This document shows, in pieces, positions 34,225 through 42,135 of a stretch of DNA of 64,000 bases. Under the pieces are notes generated by a model. That model saw only the letters and a program-made list of their open reading frames with translations, searched no databases and had not been told where the DNA came from. Made by a program: the position numbers and the translations under genes. How positions within the stretch are numbered: the stretch's first letter is position 1; the number at the start of each line of letters is the position of its first letter. Source of the stretch: JAVBSC01 sp031547305 (GTDB lineage Bacteria; Desulfobacterota; Desulfovibrionia; Desulfovibrionales; Desulfovibrionaceae); contig JAVBSC010000029.1 of the NCBI GenBank assembly GCA_031547305.1, positions 9,641 through 73,640 on the forward strand, written 5' to 3'.

Positions 34225-35286
34225 TCAGATTTTGTCCTCCAGCTTTTCGCCCATGAGGCCGGTGGGCTTCAGGAGCAGGATGACGATGAGCAGCACAAAC
34301 GCGAAGGCGTCCCGGTAGCCGGACAAATCCGGAAAAAAGGCCACGGTCATGATCTCTATGAAGCCTATGAGCAGTCCGCCGACCACCGCCCCGCGCACAG
34401 AGCCTATGCCGCCGACCACGGCGGCGATAAACGCTTTAAGGCCGGGCATGATGCCCATGAAGGGATGCACCTGCGGGAAGCGCAGAGCCCACATGATGCC
34501 GGCCGCGGCCGCCAGGGCGGAGCCCAGGCCGAAAGTCAGGGCGATGATCTTGTCCACGGAAACGCCCATGAGCCGGGTGGTCTCAATGTCCTTGGATATG
34601 GCGCGCATGGCCAGGCCCGGCTTGGTGCGGTGCACCACCCACAAAAGCCCGAGCACCAGGGCGGCGGTCATGGCCACAATGACCAGAGACAACGGCAGGA
34701 TGCGCACTTTGCCGACGATTATGGGATCCATGAGCCATTCCGGCTGGTAAACCGGCCGGGGCAAGCCGCGAAAAAGCACCAGGCAGAGGTTTTCCATTAA
34801 AAAGGAAATGCCTATGGCGCTGATCAGGGCGGAAATGCGCGGAGCGTCGCGCAAAGGCCGGTAGGCCACGCGGTCCACGACTATGCCGCAGATGGTGGTG
34901 GCGCCTATGGCTATGGCCACGGCCAGTATCCAGCTCATGGGGAAGAACCTGGTGTAGGCGTAGCACAGCCAGATGCCCACGGAAAAAATCAGGGCGACTT
35001 TTCTGTTCATCACCCAGAATGACAGGATGGTGGGCAGAAGCGCCAGAACAAAGGAAAGCGCCCAGCGCTGAACGCCGAGGCCCAGCAAAAATTCGGTAAA
35101 GGGCATGTCCGGCGAGATGGTGCCGAAAAAGACGAAATACGCGCCGATCATAAAAATATCGCCGTGGGCGAAGTTGATCAGGCGCAAAATCCCGTAGACC
35201 ATGGAATAGCCTATGGCAATAAGGCCGTACAGGGCGCCGAGGGTAAGGGCGTTGAAGAAATGCTGGATGAACATTTCCAGACTCAT
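34225..35286 (-). CDS. livH: Branched-chain amino acid type ABC transporter, permease LivH
   Basis: A 353-residue permease, slightly longer than the ~300 usual because of an extra hydrophobic stretch at about 60-115 (WALSFVLALLPTILSFWVMNRKVALIFSVGIWLCYAY). The conserved LNALTLGALYGLIAIGYSMVYGILRLINFAHGDIFMIGAY start, the RAISKDIETTRLMGV coupling loop and GLKAFIAAVVGGIGSVRGA are present. AGGAG lies 9 nt before the ATG. A 271-nt gap with a dispersed repeat separates it from livK. Confidence 0.92.
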   Translation of the reverse strand: MSLEMFIQHFFNALTLGALYGLIAIGYSMVYGILRLINFAHGDIFMIGAYFVFFGTISPDMPFTEFLLGLGVQRWALSFVLALLPTILSFWVMNRKVALIFSVGIWLCYAYTRFFPMSWILAVAIAIGATTICGIVVDRVAYRPLRDAPRISALISAIGISFLMENLCLVLFRGLPRPVYQPEWLMDPIIVGKVRILPLSLVIVAMTAALVLGLLWVVHRTKPGLAMRAISKDIETTRLMGVSVDKIIALTFGLGSALAAAAGIMWALRFPQVHPFMGIMPGLKAFIAAVVGGIGSVRGAVVGGLLIGFIEIMTVAFFPDLSGYRDAFAFVLLIVILLLKPTGLMGEKLEDKI

Positions 35287-35466
35287 GGGCGCCGCTCCTG
35301 TTCTGCATGGCTGATCATTACCGCACCTTCTTTAGGGAAAAAGCTACATTATGAAAACAAAGAGAACCGCTGGCGGGCATTGCCAGCATCGTCCGCCAAC
35401 GGAACGCCGGCAAAACCGGCAAAAGCGGGCTGTGCCGCAAAACGGCAAAAGCAAAGCCAGCCGTCA

Positions 35467-35499
35467 GGGCAAATAAACATTTTCAACGCTAATTTGCTC
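35467..35499. repeat. Dispersed palindromic repeat, copy B4
   Basis: GGGCAAATAAACATT and AACGCTAATTTGCTC are imperfect inverted arms between livK and livH. It may also act as an mRNA hairpin between binding protein and permease genes. Confidence 0.6.
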
Positions 35500-35557
35500 T
35501 GGAAAGGCGCCGGGAAGCGCAACGCTCCCCGACGCCATGAAAGGCGCTTGACCGTGG

Positions 35558-36682
35558 CTATTCGGGCTGCACTTCGCCCAGATAGACGCGCTTGCCGTTT
35601 TGGATTTCGATCACGCCTATGGGCATGGATGGGTTGTGATCCGCGTCCAAAGTAAGCACGCCCATGGGGGTGGCCAGATCCTTGGTTGCCGCCAGAGCCT
35701 TGGTAATGGCTTCCGGATCCGCGGACCCCGCCCTCTTTATGGCGTCATACAGCATAAAGTAAGCGGTGTAACCCAAGGCCGCGTTGCAGTTGGTGGGCTT
35801 GTCGCCGTAGGCTTTTTTCCAGGCTTCGGTAAATTTTTTGGCTTCCGGGTTCATGGCGGGCATATCCGGATCATAGGGGAAGGCGGTGTGCAGGAAGCCT
35901 TCCGCGGCTTTGCCGGCTATTTCCACGGCCATGGGGTTATCCATTGCGTCCCCGCCCATAATGCGGAATTTGGCGCCCAGTTCGCGGGCCTGCTTAAGAA
36001 TGATGCCGCCCTCCGCAAAGTAGCCCGGCACAAAAACCACGTCCGGTTCCTTGCTGATAAGTTCGGTAAGCTGCGCGGTGAAGTCCTGGTCGCCGGCGTT
36101 GTACATCAGCTTGGACACGACTTCGCCGCCAAGGCGCTTGAAGGAACGCTCAAAAAAGGCGCTCAGCCCCACGGCGTAGTCGCTGGAGACTTCGACCAGC
36201 ACGGCGGCTTTCTTGGCCTTAAGGGTGCGTACGGCGTATGTGGCCGCGCCGGCGCCCTGGTAGGGATCGATAAAGCAGGCGCGGAAGTAGTACTTTTTGC
36301 CTTGGGTGACCAGGGGGTTGGTGCAGGATGTGCCGATGGCCGGCACTTTGGCCTTTTCGGTAACGTCGCCGCCGGCCAGAGCCAGCGAGGAGGCGTAGCT
36401 GCCCAGGATGGCCACGACCTTGTCTTTTTCGATCAGGCGCTTGACCGCGTTGGCGGCTTCAATTTTATCGGACTTGTTGTCAACGATGAACAGTTGAATC
36501 TTCTGGCCCAGCACTTCCGGCATTTCCTTGTTGGCCAACTGCATGCCGTCAACTTCCAACTGGCCGACAAAAGCGTTCTGTCCGGACATTGGCTCGTAAA
36601 TCCCGACGCGGATTTCCGCATTGGCCGTACCGCTGAGGACCAGAACCATAAAAAGCGCATAAACAATCGATTTTAAACGCAT
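35558..36682 (-). CDS. livK: ABC transporter substrate-binding protein LivK
   Basis: A 374-residue periplasmic binding protein of the type I Leu/Ile/Val family. The signal peptide (MRLKSIVYALFMVLVLSGTANAE) is cleaved near 22. The mature start IRVGIYEPMSGQNAFVGQLEVDGMQLA and the VVAILGSYASSLALA and TSCTNPLVTQG segments match the ligand-binding cleft of the family. AGGAGG directly precedes the ATG. First gene of livKHMGF; a perfect TTGTGA-N6-TCACAA site lies about 250 nt upstream. The ligand could be branched-chain or other amino acids. Confidence 0.92.
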   Translation of the reverse strand: MRLKSIVYALFMVLVLSGTANAEIRVGIYEPMSGQNAFVGQLEVDGMQLANKEMPEVLGQKIQLFIVDNKSDKIEAANAVKRLIEKDKVVAILGSYASSLALAGGDVTEKAKVPAIGTSCTNPLVTQGKKYYFRACFIDPYQGAGAATYAVRTLKAKKAAVLVEVSSDYAVGLSAFFERSFKRLGGEVVSKLMYNAGDQDFTAQLTELISKEPDVVFVPGYFAEGGIILKQARELGAKFRIMGGDAMDNPMAVEIAGKAAEGFLHTAFPYDPDMPAMNPEAKKFTEAWKKAYGDKPTNCNAALGYTAYFMLYDAIKRAGSADPEAITKALAATKDLATPMGVLTLDADHNPSMPIGVIEIQNGKRVYLGEVQPE

Positions 36683-36931
36683 TTGCCAGCCTCCTGGTTA
36701 AAAGTTGAACTTAGGAAAGAGCGAAAAAACTGTATTAAATGTAAACTGAAGAAAGATGCAACGCAAGCGCCCCGGCTACTGTTTCAGTCTGGCCGACATT
36801 ATTTTTTACCGATTTTATCAAGTAATTTCAAAGAGAAAAGAAAAATAAGAATTTTTTGCGCCAAAATCGGCATAGCAGTGCATCATAGTGGGAACAAAGC
36901 AACAGAGCTGCGAAGCTCGCTTGCATTAATT

Positions 36932-36949
36932 TTGTGAAATGAATCACAA
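36932..36949. promoter_or_regulatory. Perfect Rex- or CRP-type operator
   Basis: TTGTGAAATGAATCACAA: 6-bp arms exactly inverted around 6 bp. This fits Rex (TTGTGA-N6-TCACAA) and equally the CRP/FNR-family core TGTGA-N6-TCACA. Its nearest downstream gene on the minus strand is livK, 250 nt away. Confidence 0.6.
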
Positions 36950-36971
36950 TCAGGCGGGACGCTTGCAAGTC

Positions 36972-37000
36972 CAAATAAAAATTATCCTAATTTTTATTTG
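36972..37000. promoter_or_regulatory. AT-rich 13-bp perfect palindrome
   Basis: CAAATAAAAATTA (36972-36984) and TAATTTTTATTTG (36988-37000) around TCC. It lies 22 bp from the Rex/CRP-type site. It may be an operator or a promoter region; no protein can be assigned. Confidence 0.4.
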
Positions 37001-37120
37001 AAATTTGAATACGCGGCATCCTTAGCGTGCAGCAACGCATTCGTAAGGATGGACTAACATGAAAATGATAAATCTTTCCATAATATATAAATCCGGCAGC
37101 TCAAGCAAAGACAAAAAAAT

Positions 37121-37156
37121 ATGGACTCACTCTTTCTCTGGAGTCCATGTTTTTTG
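37121..37156. terminator. Hairpin with T-runs on both strands
   Basis: ATGGACTC (37121-37128) pairs with GAGTCCAT (37141-37148); GTTTTTTG follows on the plus strand and an A-run (37113-37119) precedes. It could end the TPR gene (minus) and any plus-strand small transcript. Confidence 0.6.
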
Positions 37157-37244
37157 CATTTCCGGGTGTCTGTCGTTAATTACAGATAATCTCTGAGAAA
37201 CATGTACGGAACTGATGAGCCGTTCAACATTATTCCTCTTCAAA

Positions 37245-38054
37245 TCATGATGGCGGATTCAGCTTTTTTTCAGCATAAGCGGCAAGCTTGCGCGCTTCCA
37301 CGAACTCCGGGTCCAGTTCCAGGGCTTTTTGCCCGGCGGCCATGGCTTTCTCCCAATCCTGGCTGTCTATGTACAGGCGCCCCAGGTTAAAGTAAATGTT
37401 CGAGTCCTGGTCATCCAGGGCCAGAGCTTTGTTGAAATATTCCCGGGCCGCGTCAAAACGGCCGAGCTTGCGCATGGATATGGCCAAATGGTTGTAACCG
37501 TAGGCGGAGCACCCCCCCATGTCGGCGGCGCTCTCCAGGTGCCCCGTGGCGTCGTCCAGAAGCCCGGCTTTCAGGAACCGCTCGCCTATGTCCACGCGCA
37601 GGTCCGCGTCGTCCGCGTGCTCGGCCGCCAGGTCGGAAAAAGTCCGGCGCGCCTCCTGGTGTCGGCCCTGGTCCAGTTCGGCCTGGCCTTTGGCCAGGGC
37701 ATCGCGTTTGGCGGCCTGGGCGGCGTCAAAGCTGACCTGGGCGGATTCAAGGGCTTCCTCGCTCAAAACTTCCAACAACGAGTCCAGCACCTCCAGAAAT
37801 TCCCGTTCATGCCCCTGCTCGTAAGCCAGGCTCAGGGGAAAAATTTTGCGCACCGTGGCGTTGTTGCCTATGTGCGCGGCCGCGTCGCTGATGAGCTGGG
37901 CGAATTCCTCGCGCTCGCCTTTAAGCAGGCCATGCTGAAGCATAATCAACACGCCCGCGCGCGCGCTCTTCACCGCCGGCAGAATGTTGTTCTGCCTGAG
38001 CATGGAGTTGACCTGGACCAGCTGACGCCTGGCGCCGCTTAACGCTTGAGACAT
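37245..38054 (-). CDS. TPR-repeat protein
   Basis: A 269-residue soluble protein without signal peptide. The N-terminal half (1-130) is alpha-helical, with ILPAVKSARAGVLIMLQHGLLKGEREEF as its clearest stretch. The C-terminal half has about four tetratricopeptide repeats, the last two clear (FDAAREYFNKALALDDQDSNIYFNLGRLYIDSQ and WEKAMAAGQKALELDPEF). It is probably a scaffold or regulatory protein; the partner is unknown. AGGGGGC 6 nt upstream supports the ATG. Flanked by a bidirectional terminator and a 308-nt gap. Confidence 0.7.
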   Translation of the reverse strand: MSQALSGARRQLVQVNSMLRQNNILPAVKSARAGVLIMLQHGLLKGEREEFAQLISDAAAHIGNNATVRKIFPLSLAYEQGHEREFLEVLDSLLEVLSEEALESAQVSFDAAQAAKRDALAKGQAELDQGRHQEARRTFSDLAAEHADDADLRVDIGERFLKAGLLDDATGHLESAADMGGCSAYGYNHLAISMRKLGRFDAAREYFNKALALDDQDSNIYFNLGRLYIDSQDWEKAMAAGQKALELDPEFVEARKLAAYAEKKLNPPS

Positions 38055-38362
38055 GGTGAAGCCCCCTGGACACCGGCCTTTGATTTCAGATAAAATCTCA
38101 TGTTAAAATAATGGATATAGTCTTTTTGTTATTATGGCAATGCGGGAAATAATTTAGGGGGTTGCCGGGCGTTTTCCGTAGCTGGAGCAAGCAGGTGTTT
38201 TCAATGTCACAGATTGCCGCAAACCCCGCAAGGCCGGGGTTTGGGCGGCACGCCCACTCCGGCGCTCCACGGCGGCAATGAATGCCCCCCGCGCCTACGC
38301 GGCGGGTTGTCGCCAAAGAAGGTTTTGTCAACAGCCTCAAACATTTTTAATGTTAGTTCGCG
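38055..38362. other. Intergenic region between carA and the TPR gene
   Basis: 308 bases. It contains the hairpin 38216-38249, which probably ends carA transcripts, and a half-copy of the B repeat (TTTTTAATGTTAGTTCGCGC) at 38344-38366 reaching the carA stop. No gene seen. Confidence 0.5.
38216..38249. terminator. GC hairpin downstream of carA
   Basis: CAAACCCCG (38220-38228) with CGGGGTTTG (38235-38243), extended by GCCGC/GCGGC outside. It lies 114 nt beyond the carA stop. Confidence 0.5.
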
Positions 38363-39442
38363 CTAAAAAGAGCCTCTGAACTTGTGAAGCATCCCCGCCG
38401 CGCCGTCTTCCGGCAAAAACAGCGCGCCGGATATGGGCTTTTCCCTGTGGCTAAAAGCTTCCAGCGAAGCGTCGTGCAAGTTTGCCAGTATGGCCGCTAG
38501 CGGGCCCTGTCCATTTAATTCCAGGGTCTGGCCGTGGTGCTGGCTGGTGATGTGTACCCGGCCGTTGCGCAAATCCCTGGCGGGTTGGTTGTGGCCGTGA
38601 TGCCCGAAGGGAAGCGTTTGGAGGCGCGCGCCGAAACTCAGGCCCAGAACCAGAGCCCCCAGACCGCAGCCAAAGGTGGGCAGGCTGAGCGCAAAATCCC
38701 GCAGGCCCGGCAGCCTGGCGGCCAATTCAGCCGCATCGCCCGGACCGTCGCTTAAGACCAGAGCCTGAGGCCGGCAGTCCCTCACCTGCTCCAGTCCTTC
38801 CCCGGCCGGAGCCAGGATCACTTCGCAGCCCAGTTTGTGCAGGCTGTCCAACAGGCTGCGCCGCGCTCCGAAATCCAGAACCGCCACCCTGGGCTGTTTG
38901 CCTGGGCCGCTCTGGCCCGCCGGATTCATGGGGTGCAGGGAACCGTCCGCGTCATGCAGCGCCAGCCCGCGATAATCCGGAACAAGGGGCGCGGTTTTGG
39001 GCAAAGCGCCGGCTTTGGCCGCAAGCTCCGCCGGGTTGGCGCTTTCCGTAGAAACAACCCCGCGCAGCGTGCCTTTGTCTCGCAAGTGCAGAGCCAGGGC
39101 GCGGGTATCCACGCCTTCCACCCCCAGAACGCCGTGCCGCTTCAAAAGATCCGGCAACGAGCCTTCGGCCAGCCAGTTGGAGGGAATGCGGCAGCATTCC
39201 TTGACCACCAAAGCGGCGGCCCGCACGCGGCTGGACTCCATGTCCGCTTGGTTCACCCCATAGTTGCCGACCAACGGATAGCTCAAGCACAAAATTTCGC
39301 CGGCGCAGGCCGGATCGCTCAGGCGTTCCTGATACCCGCTGATGCCGGTGTGAAACACGAAGCGGCCGGCAGCCTCGCCGGGGCCGGTAAAGGATTTTCC
39401 AGCCAGGGTGAATCCGTCTTCCAGGCAGATCAAAGCGTTCAT
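38363..39442 (-). CDS. carA: Carbamoyl-phosphate synthase small subunit with a disrupted glutaminase site
   Basis: A 359-residue protein of the CarA family throughout (N-terminal FVFHTGISGYQE, central VDTRALALHLRDKGTLRGVVS, then DFGARRSLLDSL and LSDGPGD). CarA normally hydrolyses glutamine and channels ammonia to CarB for arginine and pyrimidine synthesis. Here the nucleophile elbow reads G258-C-G-L-G262 instead of GxCLG, so glycine 260 stands at the catalytic cysteine position, and the conserved HPE reads LPE (343-345), replacing the catalytic histidine. The C-terminus is also short. It is probably a glutaminase-dead subunit, perhaps working with free ammonia. It overlaps kdsB by 4 nt; no carB is in the window. 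Confidence 0.85.
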   Translation of the reverse strand: MNALICLEDGFTLAGKSFTGPGEAAGRFVFHTGISGYQERLSDPACAGEILCLSYPLVGNYGVNQADMESSRVRAAALVVKECCRIPSNWLAEGSLPDLLKRHGVLGVEGVDTRALALHLRDKGTLRGVVSTESANPAELAAKAGALPKTAPLVPDYRGLALHDADGSLHPMNPAGQSGPGKQPRVAVLDFGARRSLLDSLHKLGCEVILAPAGEGLEQVRDCRPQALVLSDGPGDAAELAARLPGLRDFALSLPTFGCGLGALVLGLSFGARLQTLPFGHHGHNQPARDLRNGRVHITSQHHGQTLELNGQGPLAAILANLHDASLEAFSHREKPISGALFLPEDGAAGMLHKFRGSF

Positions 39443-40275
39443 TGAGATTCCTTTAATAATATTTCCAAAATCTTCGGCAGATCTTCCGGCCTATCCACGC
39501 CGTGGCTCAAATGCCGGGTCAGGGCCACGCGAATGGGGATGTTGTTTTCCAAAAAACGCAATTGCTCCAGTTTTTCCAACTGCTCCAATGGCGAAGGCGC
39601 AAATCCGGTAAAAGCCTCCAGAGCTTCCAGCCGGAAGGCGTATAAGCCCACATGCAGCAAATACGGCGGCGGACCCAGATATTCGCCGTCCCGAATGAAC
39701 GGAATGGACGCGCGGGAAAAATACAGGGCGTCGCCGTTTTTTGCGGTGATCACCTTGACCCGGTCCGGCAGGGCCGCTTCCTCCCGTTCCATGGGGCGGG
39801 CCAGTGTGCTCACGCGCACGGCCGGATCCCTGAACGGTTCCAGCAGTTGGCTGAGCATGCCCGGCTCCAGGGCCGGCTCGTCGCCCTGGATGTTCGCCAC
39901 AATGCTGTCCCTGGGCAAACCCAGGCGCACGGCGGCCTCACGGATGCGATCCGTGCCGCTCTGGTGTTCCGCTGAAGTCATAATCACCGGCACGCCACGC
40001 TCTTTCGCCGCGTCAAAAATCCTCCGGTCATCCGTGGCCAGGGTCACGGATTGCAGTTCGGCGCAACGGGAAGCCCGTTCCCAGACATGCAGGAACATTG
40101 GCTTGCCGAGAATATCCGCCAGGGGTTTGCCGGGAAAGCGGTTGGAAGCGTAACGGGCCGGAATGATTCCGAAGCAGGGACCGCGCCCTGTCTGGGCGAG
40201 CTGGGGTTTTTCCCGCTGGATGGAAGATGGGCTGGGCAGCAAAATAGAATCCTTATCGTACTTGCCGGGCGGCAT
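39439..40275 (-). CDS. kdsB: 3-deoxy-manno-octulosonate cytidylyltransferase
   Basis: A cytoplasmic enzyme making CMP-Kdo from CTP and Kdo for lipopolysaccharide inner core. The conserved start FGIIPARYASNRFPGKPLADILGKPM, the nucleotide motif NIQGDEPALEPGML and the LLHVGLYAFR segment are clear. The frame from the ATG at 40275 carries about 33 residues before the domain with no good ribosome site; a TTG at L12 with AAGGAT upstream is an alternative, so the start is uncertain. It is coupled to carA by a 4-nt overlap, an odd pairing of lipid A and carbamoyl-phosphate genes. Confidence 0.9.
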   Translation of the reverse strand: MPPGKYDKDSILLPSPSSIQREKPQLAQTGRGPCFGIIPARYASNRFPGKPLADILGKPMFLHVWERASRCAELQSVTLATDDRRIFDAAKERGVPVIMTSAEHQSGTDRIREAAVRLGLPRDSIVANIQGDEPALEPGMLSQLLEPFRDPAVRVSTLARPMEREEAALPDRVKVITAKNGDALYFSRASIPFIRDGEYLGPPPYLLHVGLYAFRLEALEAFTGFAPSPLEQLEKLEQLRFLENNIPIRVALTRHLSHGVDRPEDLPKILEILLKESQ

Positions 40276-40450
40276 CCCGGACCGGCTGATAAAAACGGCC
40301 TTGCGTCAAAATACCCCGCGACGCCGGATTGCCTATAGCCCAGTTACCCCTATATTTCAAGGCCATAAAAGATCGAAAGCTCCGCTCTTATACCGATTTG
40401 GGGCTCGGGACGGAGTCCCCCGAACCGCTCCCCCAACGAAGGTCCAAATA

Positions 40451-41212
40451 TCAATAGCCGAACGGGCGGCGCACGCCGGCGGCTTCAAGCTTTGGCAGGG
40501 CTTCCGGCGGCGGGCCGAAAAAAGCCGGTTCTCCTTCCCGCAGGAGCAGCACCTGGTCCGCGATGTCCATAAAACCGTTCAGATCGTGGCTGGCCACGGC
40601 CAAGGTCAGGCCCTGGGCCTTCAGGTCCGCCAGCATGGCCAGAAGTTCCCTGGCCGATGGGTAATCCAGCCCGCTCAGGGGTTCGTCCAGAAGCAACAGG
40701 CCGGGCCGGGCCAACAGGGCGCCGGCCAGACAGAGCTTGCGCTTTTGCCCGTAGGAAAGCTGCTGCACCGGGGTGTTCCACTGCCCGGCCAGGCCCAGGC
40801 GCGCGGCCATGTCCCGAGCTTCGGCCTGGCTTTTCCCGCTCTGCGGCAAGCCGATGAGCAGATCCTCGCCCGCTGTGCCGCCCAGGATCTGCATGTCCGC
40901 GTCCTGGAGCATCAAGGCGCTTTTGCGGCGGAACAAGGAGTTGTCCCTGATTGCGTCCAGCCCGCCGACGGCGAGCATGCCCTCGCCGGGCGCGCCGCAG
41001 CCGCCGGGCGGCAGCAGGCCGGCCAGCAGAGAAAGCAACGTGGATTTGCCGGCTCCGTTGGCCCCGCAGATCATCAGGCCCTGACCGGCCGCCAGATAAA
41101 AATCCAGACCGGAAAACACCTTAAAAAGCCGTTGATTCTTTTGCCGGCACAAATCCAGGTTTTTCGCGCGAATCATTACTCCGCCAATATCATTCTTCAC
41201 CTTGCCGGGCAA
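40451..41212 (-). CDS. ECF/cobalt-type ABC transporter ATPase, orphan
   Basis: A 253-residue ABC ATPase (241 if it starts at the second ATG, 41176). Walker A GANGAGKST, Q-loop MLQDADMQILGGTAGEDLLIG, signature LSYGQKRKLCLAGAL and Walker B LLLLDEPLSGLD resemble the CbiO/EcfA group that energises vitamin or Co/Ni uptake; the Q-loop region with QILGGTAGEDLLIGLPQ is a hallmark of that group. No membrane EcfT or S component is adjacent. It is divergent from the methyltransferase gene with almost no space between the longest frames. Neither start has a good Shine-Dalgarno. Substrate unknown. Confidence 0.75.
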   Translation of the reverse strand: MPGKVKNDIGGVMIRAKNLDLCRQKNQRLFKVFSGLDFYLAAGQGLMICGANGAGKSTLLSLLAGLLPPGGCGAPGEGMLAVGGLDAIRDNSLFRRKSALMLQDADMQILGGTAGEDLLIGLPQSGKSQAEARDMAARLGLAGQWNTPVQQLSYGQKRKLCLAGALLARPGLLLLDEPLSGLDYPSARELLAMLADLKAQGLTLAVASHDLNGFMDIADQVLLLREGEPAFFGPPPEALPKLEAAGVRRPFGY

Positions 41213-41236
41213 GACGGCATGGGGTATAAACCCGGA

Positions 41237-41896
41237 ATGGAAAATTCGCCCAGATCCCGCATAACCGTTCAGGCCGCCGGCCGCAGTTGGTCTCTGGAAC
41301 GTCCGGCCGACCTGGAAACCCTGTGGGCCAGCCTGGACGAGGACGAGTTCAGCAAAGACGAGCGCCTGCCCTACTGGGTGGAGCTCTGGCCGGCCAGCCT
41401 GGCTCTGTCCGAATGGCTGCTGGACCGCGCGCCGGATATAAAAGGCCGTCTCTGCCTGGATTTGGGCTGCGGCCTGGGTCTGACCGCGCTGGTGGGCCAG
41501 AGGCTGGGGGCGAAAGTCCTGGCCATGGACTACGAACTGCCGGCCCTGCGCTTTGCTTCCTCAAACGCCAGGCTCAACGCCTGCCCATCCCCGCTCTGGA
41601 CGACCATGGACTGGCGCGCCCCGGCCATAAAGCCCAAAAGTTGCGCTTTTATCTGGGGCGGCGACATCATGTACGAACGCCGATTCGTAGCTCCGGTGCT
41701 GGATTTTCTGGAATATTCCCTGGCTCTGGAAGGCCGGGCATGGATAGCCGAGCCCAACAGAAACGTGTACGAGGAGTTCCGCACCGCCCTGATCGGCCGG
41801 GGCTGGGCGTCCCGCCGGGCCTACAGCTGCCTGGTGGACCCCTTGCACGTGCAAAAGGCCAAAGTTTCCGTGACCCTTTGGGAATTAAGCCGCTGA
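41237..41896 (+). CDS. Class I SAM-dependent methyltransferase (Nnt1/METTL-like)
   Basis: A 219-residue methyltransferase. LPYWVELWPASLALSEWLL followed by LCLDLGCGLGLTALVGQRLGAKVLAMDYE is the pattern of the Nnt1/lysine-methyltransferase-like (PF10294) group, where the WP motif precedes the SAM site. Thus a protein substrate is possible, but not shown. An in-frame ATG at 41219 is an alternative start; neither has a convincing ribosome site, and the frame is open much further upstream across the antisense of the ATPase gene. It ends just before the hairpin 41963-41989. Confidence 0.7.
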   Translation: MENSPRSRITVQAAGRSWSLERPADLETLWASLDEDEFSKDERLPYWVELWPASLALSEWLLDRAPDIKGRLCLDLGCGLGLTALVGQRLGAKVLAMDYELPALRFASSNARLNACPSPLWTTMDWRAPAIKPKSCAFIWGGDIMYERRFVAPVLDFLEYSLALEGRAWIAEPNRNVYEEFRTALIGRGWASRRAYSCLVDPLHVQKAKVSVTLWELSR

Positions 41897-41962
41897 GGCG
41901 GGTATTTTCAATTTTTTATCAGATATTATATAGAACAAGTTAACTTTGAAAAAACTGATTTG

Positions 41963-41989
41963 CTCCGGCGGCGGTTTCCGCCGCCGGAG
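41963..41989. terminator. GC hairpin after the methyltransferase gene
   Basis: CTCCGGCGGCGG (41963-41974) and CCGCCGCCGGAG (41978-41989), 12 bp perfect, 3-nt loop, 67 nt beyond the stop. It runs directly into the B5 repeat. Confidence 0.55.
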
Positions 41990-42019
41990 CGGATGAACAA
42001 TTCCAATGTTCATCCCCTC
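41987..42019. repeat. Dispersed palindromic repeat, copy B5
   Basis: GAGCGGATGAACA and TGTTCATCCCCTC are inverted with one mismatch. The A/T positions differ from other copies in a compensatory way (GGATGAAC with GTTCATCC), as expected if the hairpin matters. Confidence 0.6.
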
Positions 42020-42135
42020 GGAAATAATTTTTCCAGGCCTGACTTGGAATCGGAAAACGCGGCGGGAGGCCGCGTCGGACCGCAAAGCAAGGCGCACGGA
42101 TGCGCCCGGCTTTGGAATACCTTGAGGAGTTTTTT

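Larger units (their letters stand above)
36683..37244. other. AT-rich regulatory region upstream of livK
   Basis: 562 bases, strongly AT-rich. Contents in order: the livK leader, a perfect Rex/CRP-type palindrome (36932-36949), a 13-bp AT palindrome (36972-37000) and a hairpin flanked by T-runs on both strands (37121-37148). A 45-codon frame at 37059-37196 (ATG, AGGA upstream) runs through that hairpin and is not called as a gene. Confidence 0.55.

Noticed and set aside
37059..37196. 45-codon frame with an AGGA upstream
   Set aside because: It contains a T-run-flanked hairpin that looks like a terminator, and has no recognisable peptide; kept only as a finding about a possible small transcript.
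38363..39442. carA as a pseudogene
   Set aside because: The frame is intact over 359 codons with all other family motifs and a coupled start, so a changed but working subunit is more likely than decay.
40163..41236. N-terminal extension of the Nnt1-like methyltransferase by 358 codons
   Set aside because: It runs antisense to kdsB and the ECF ATPase gene and shows no domain.
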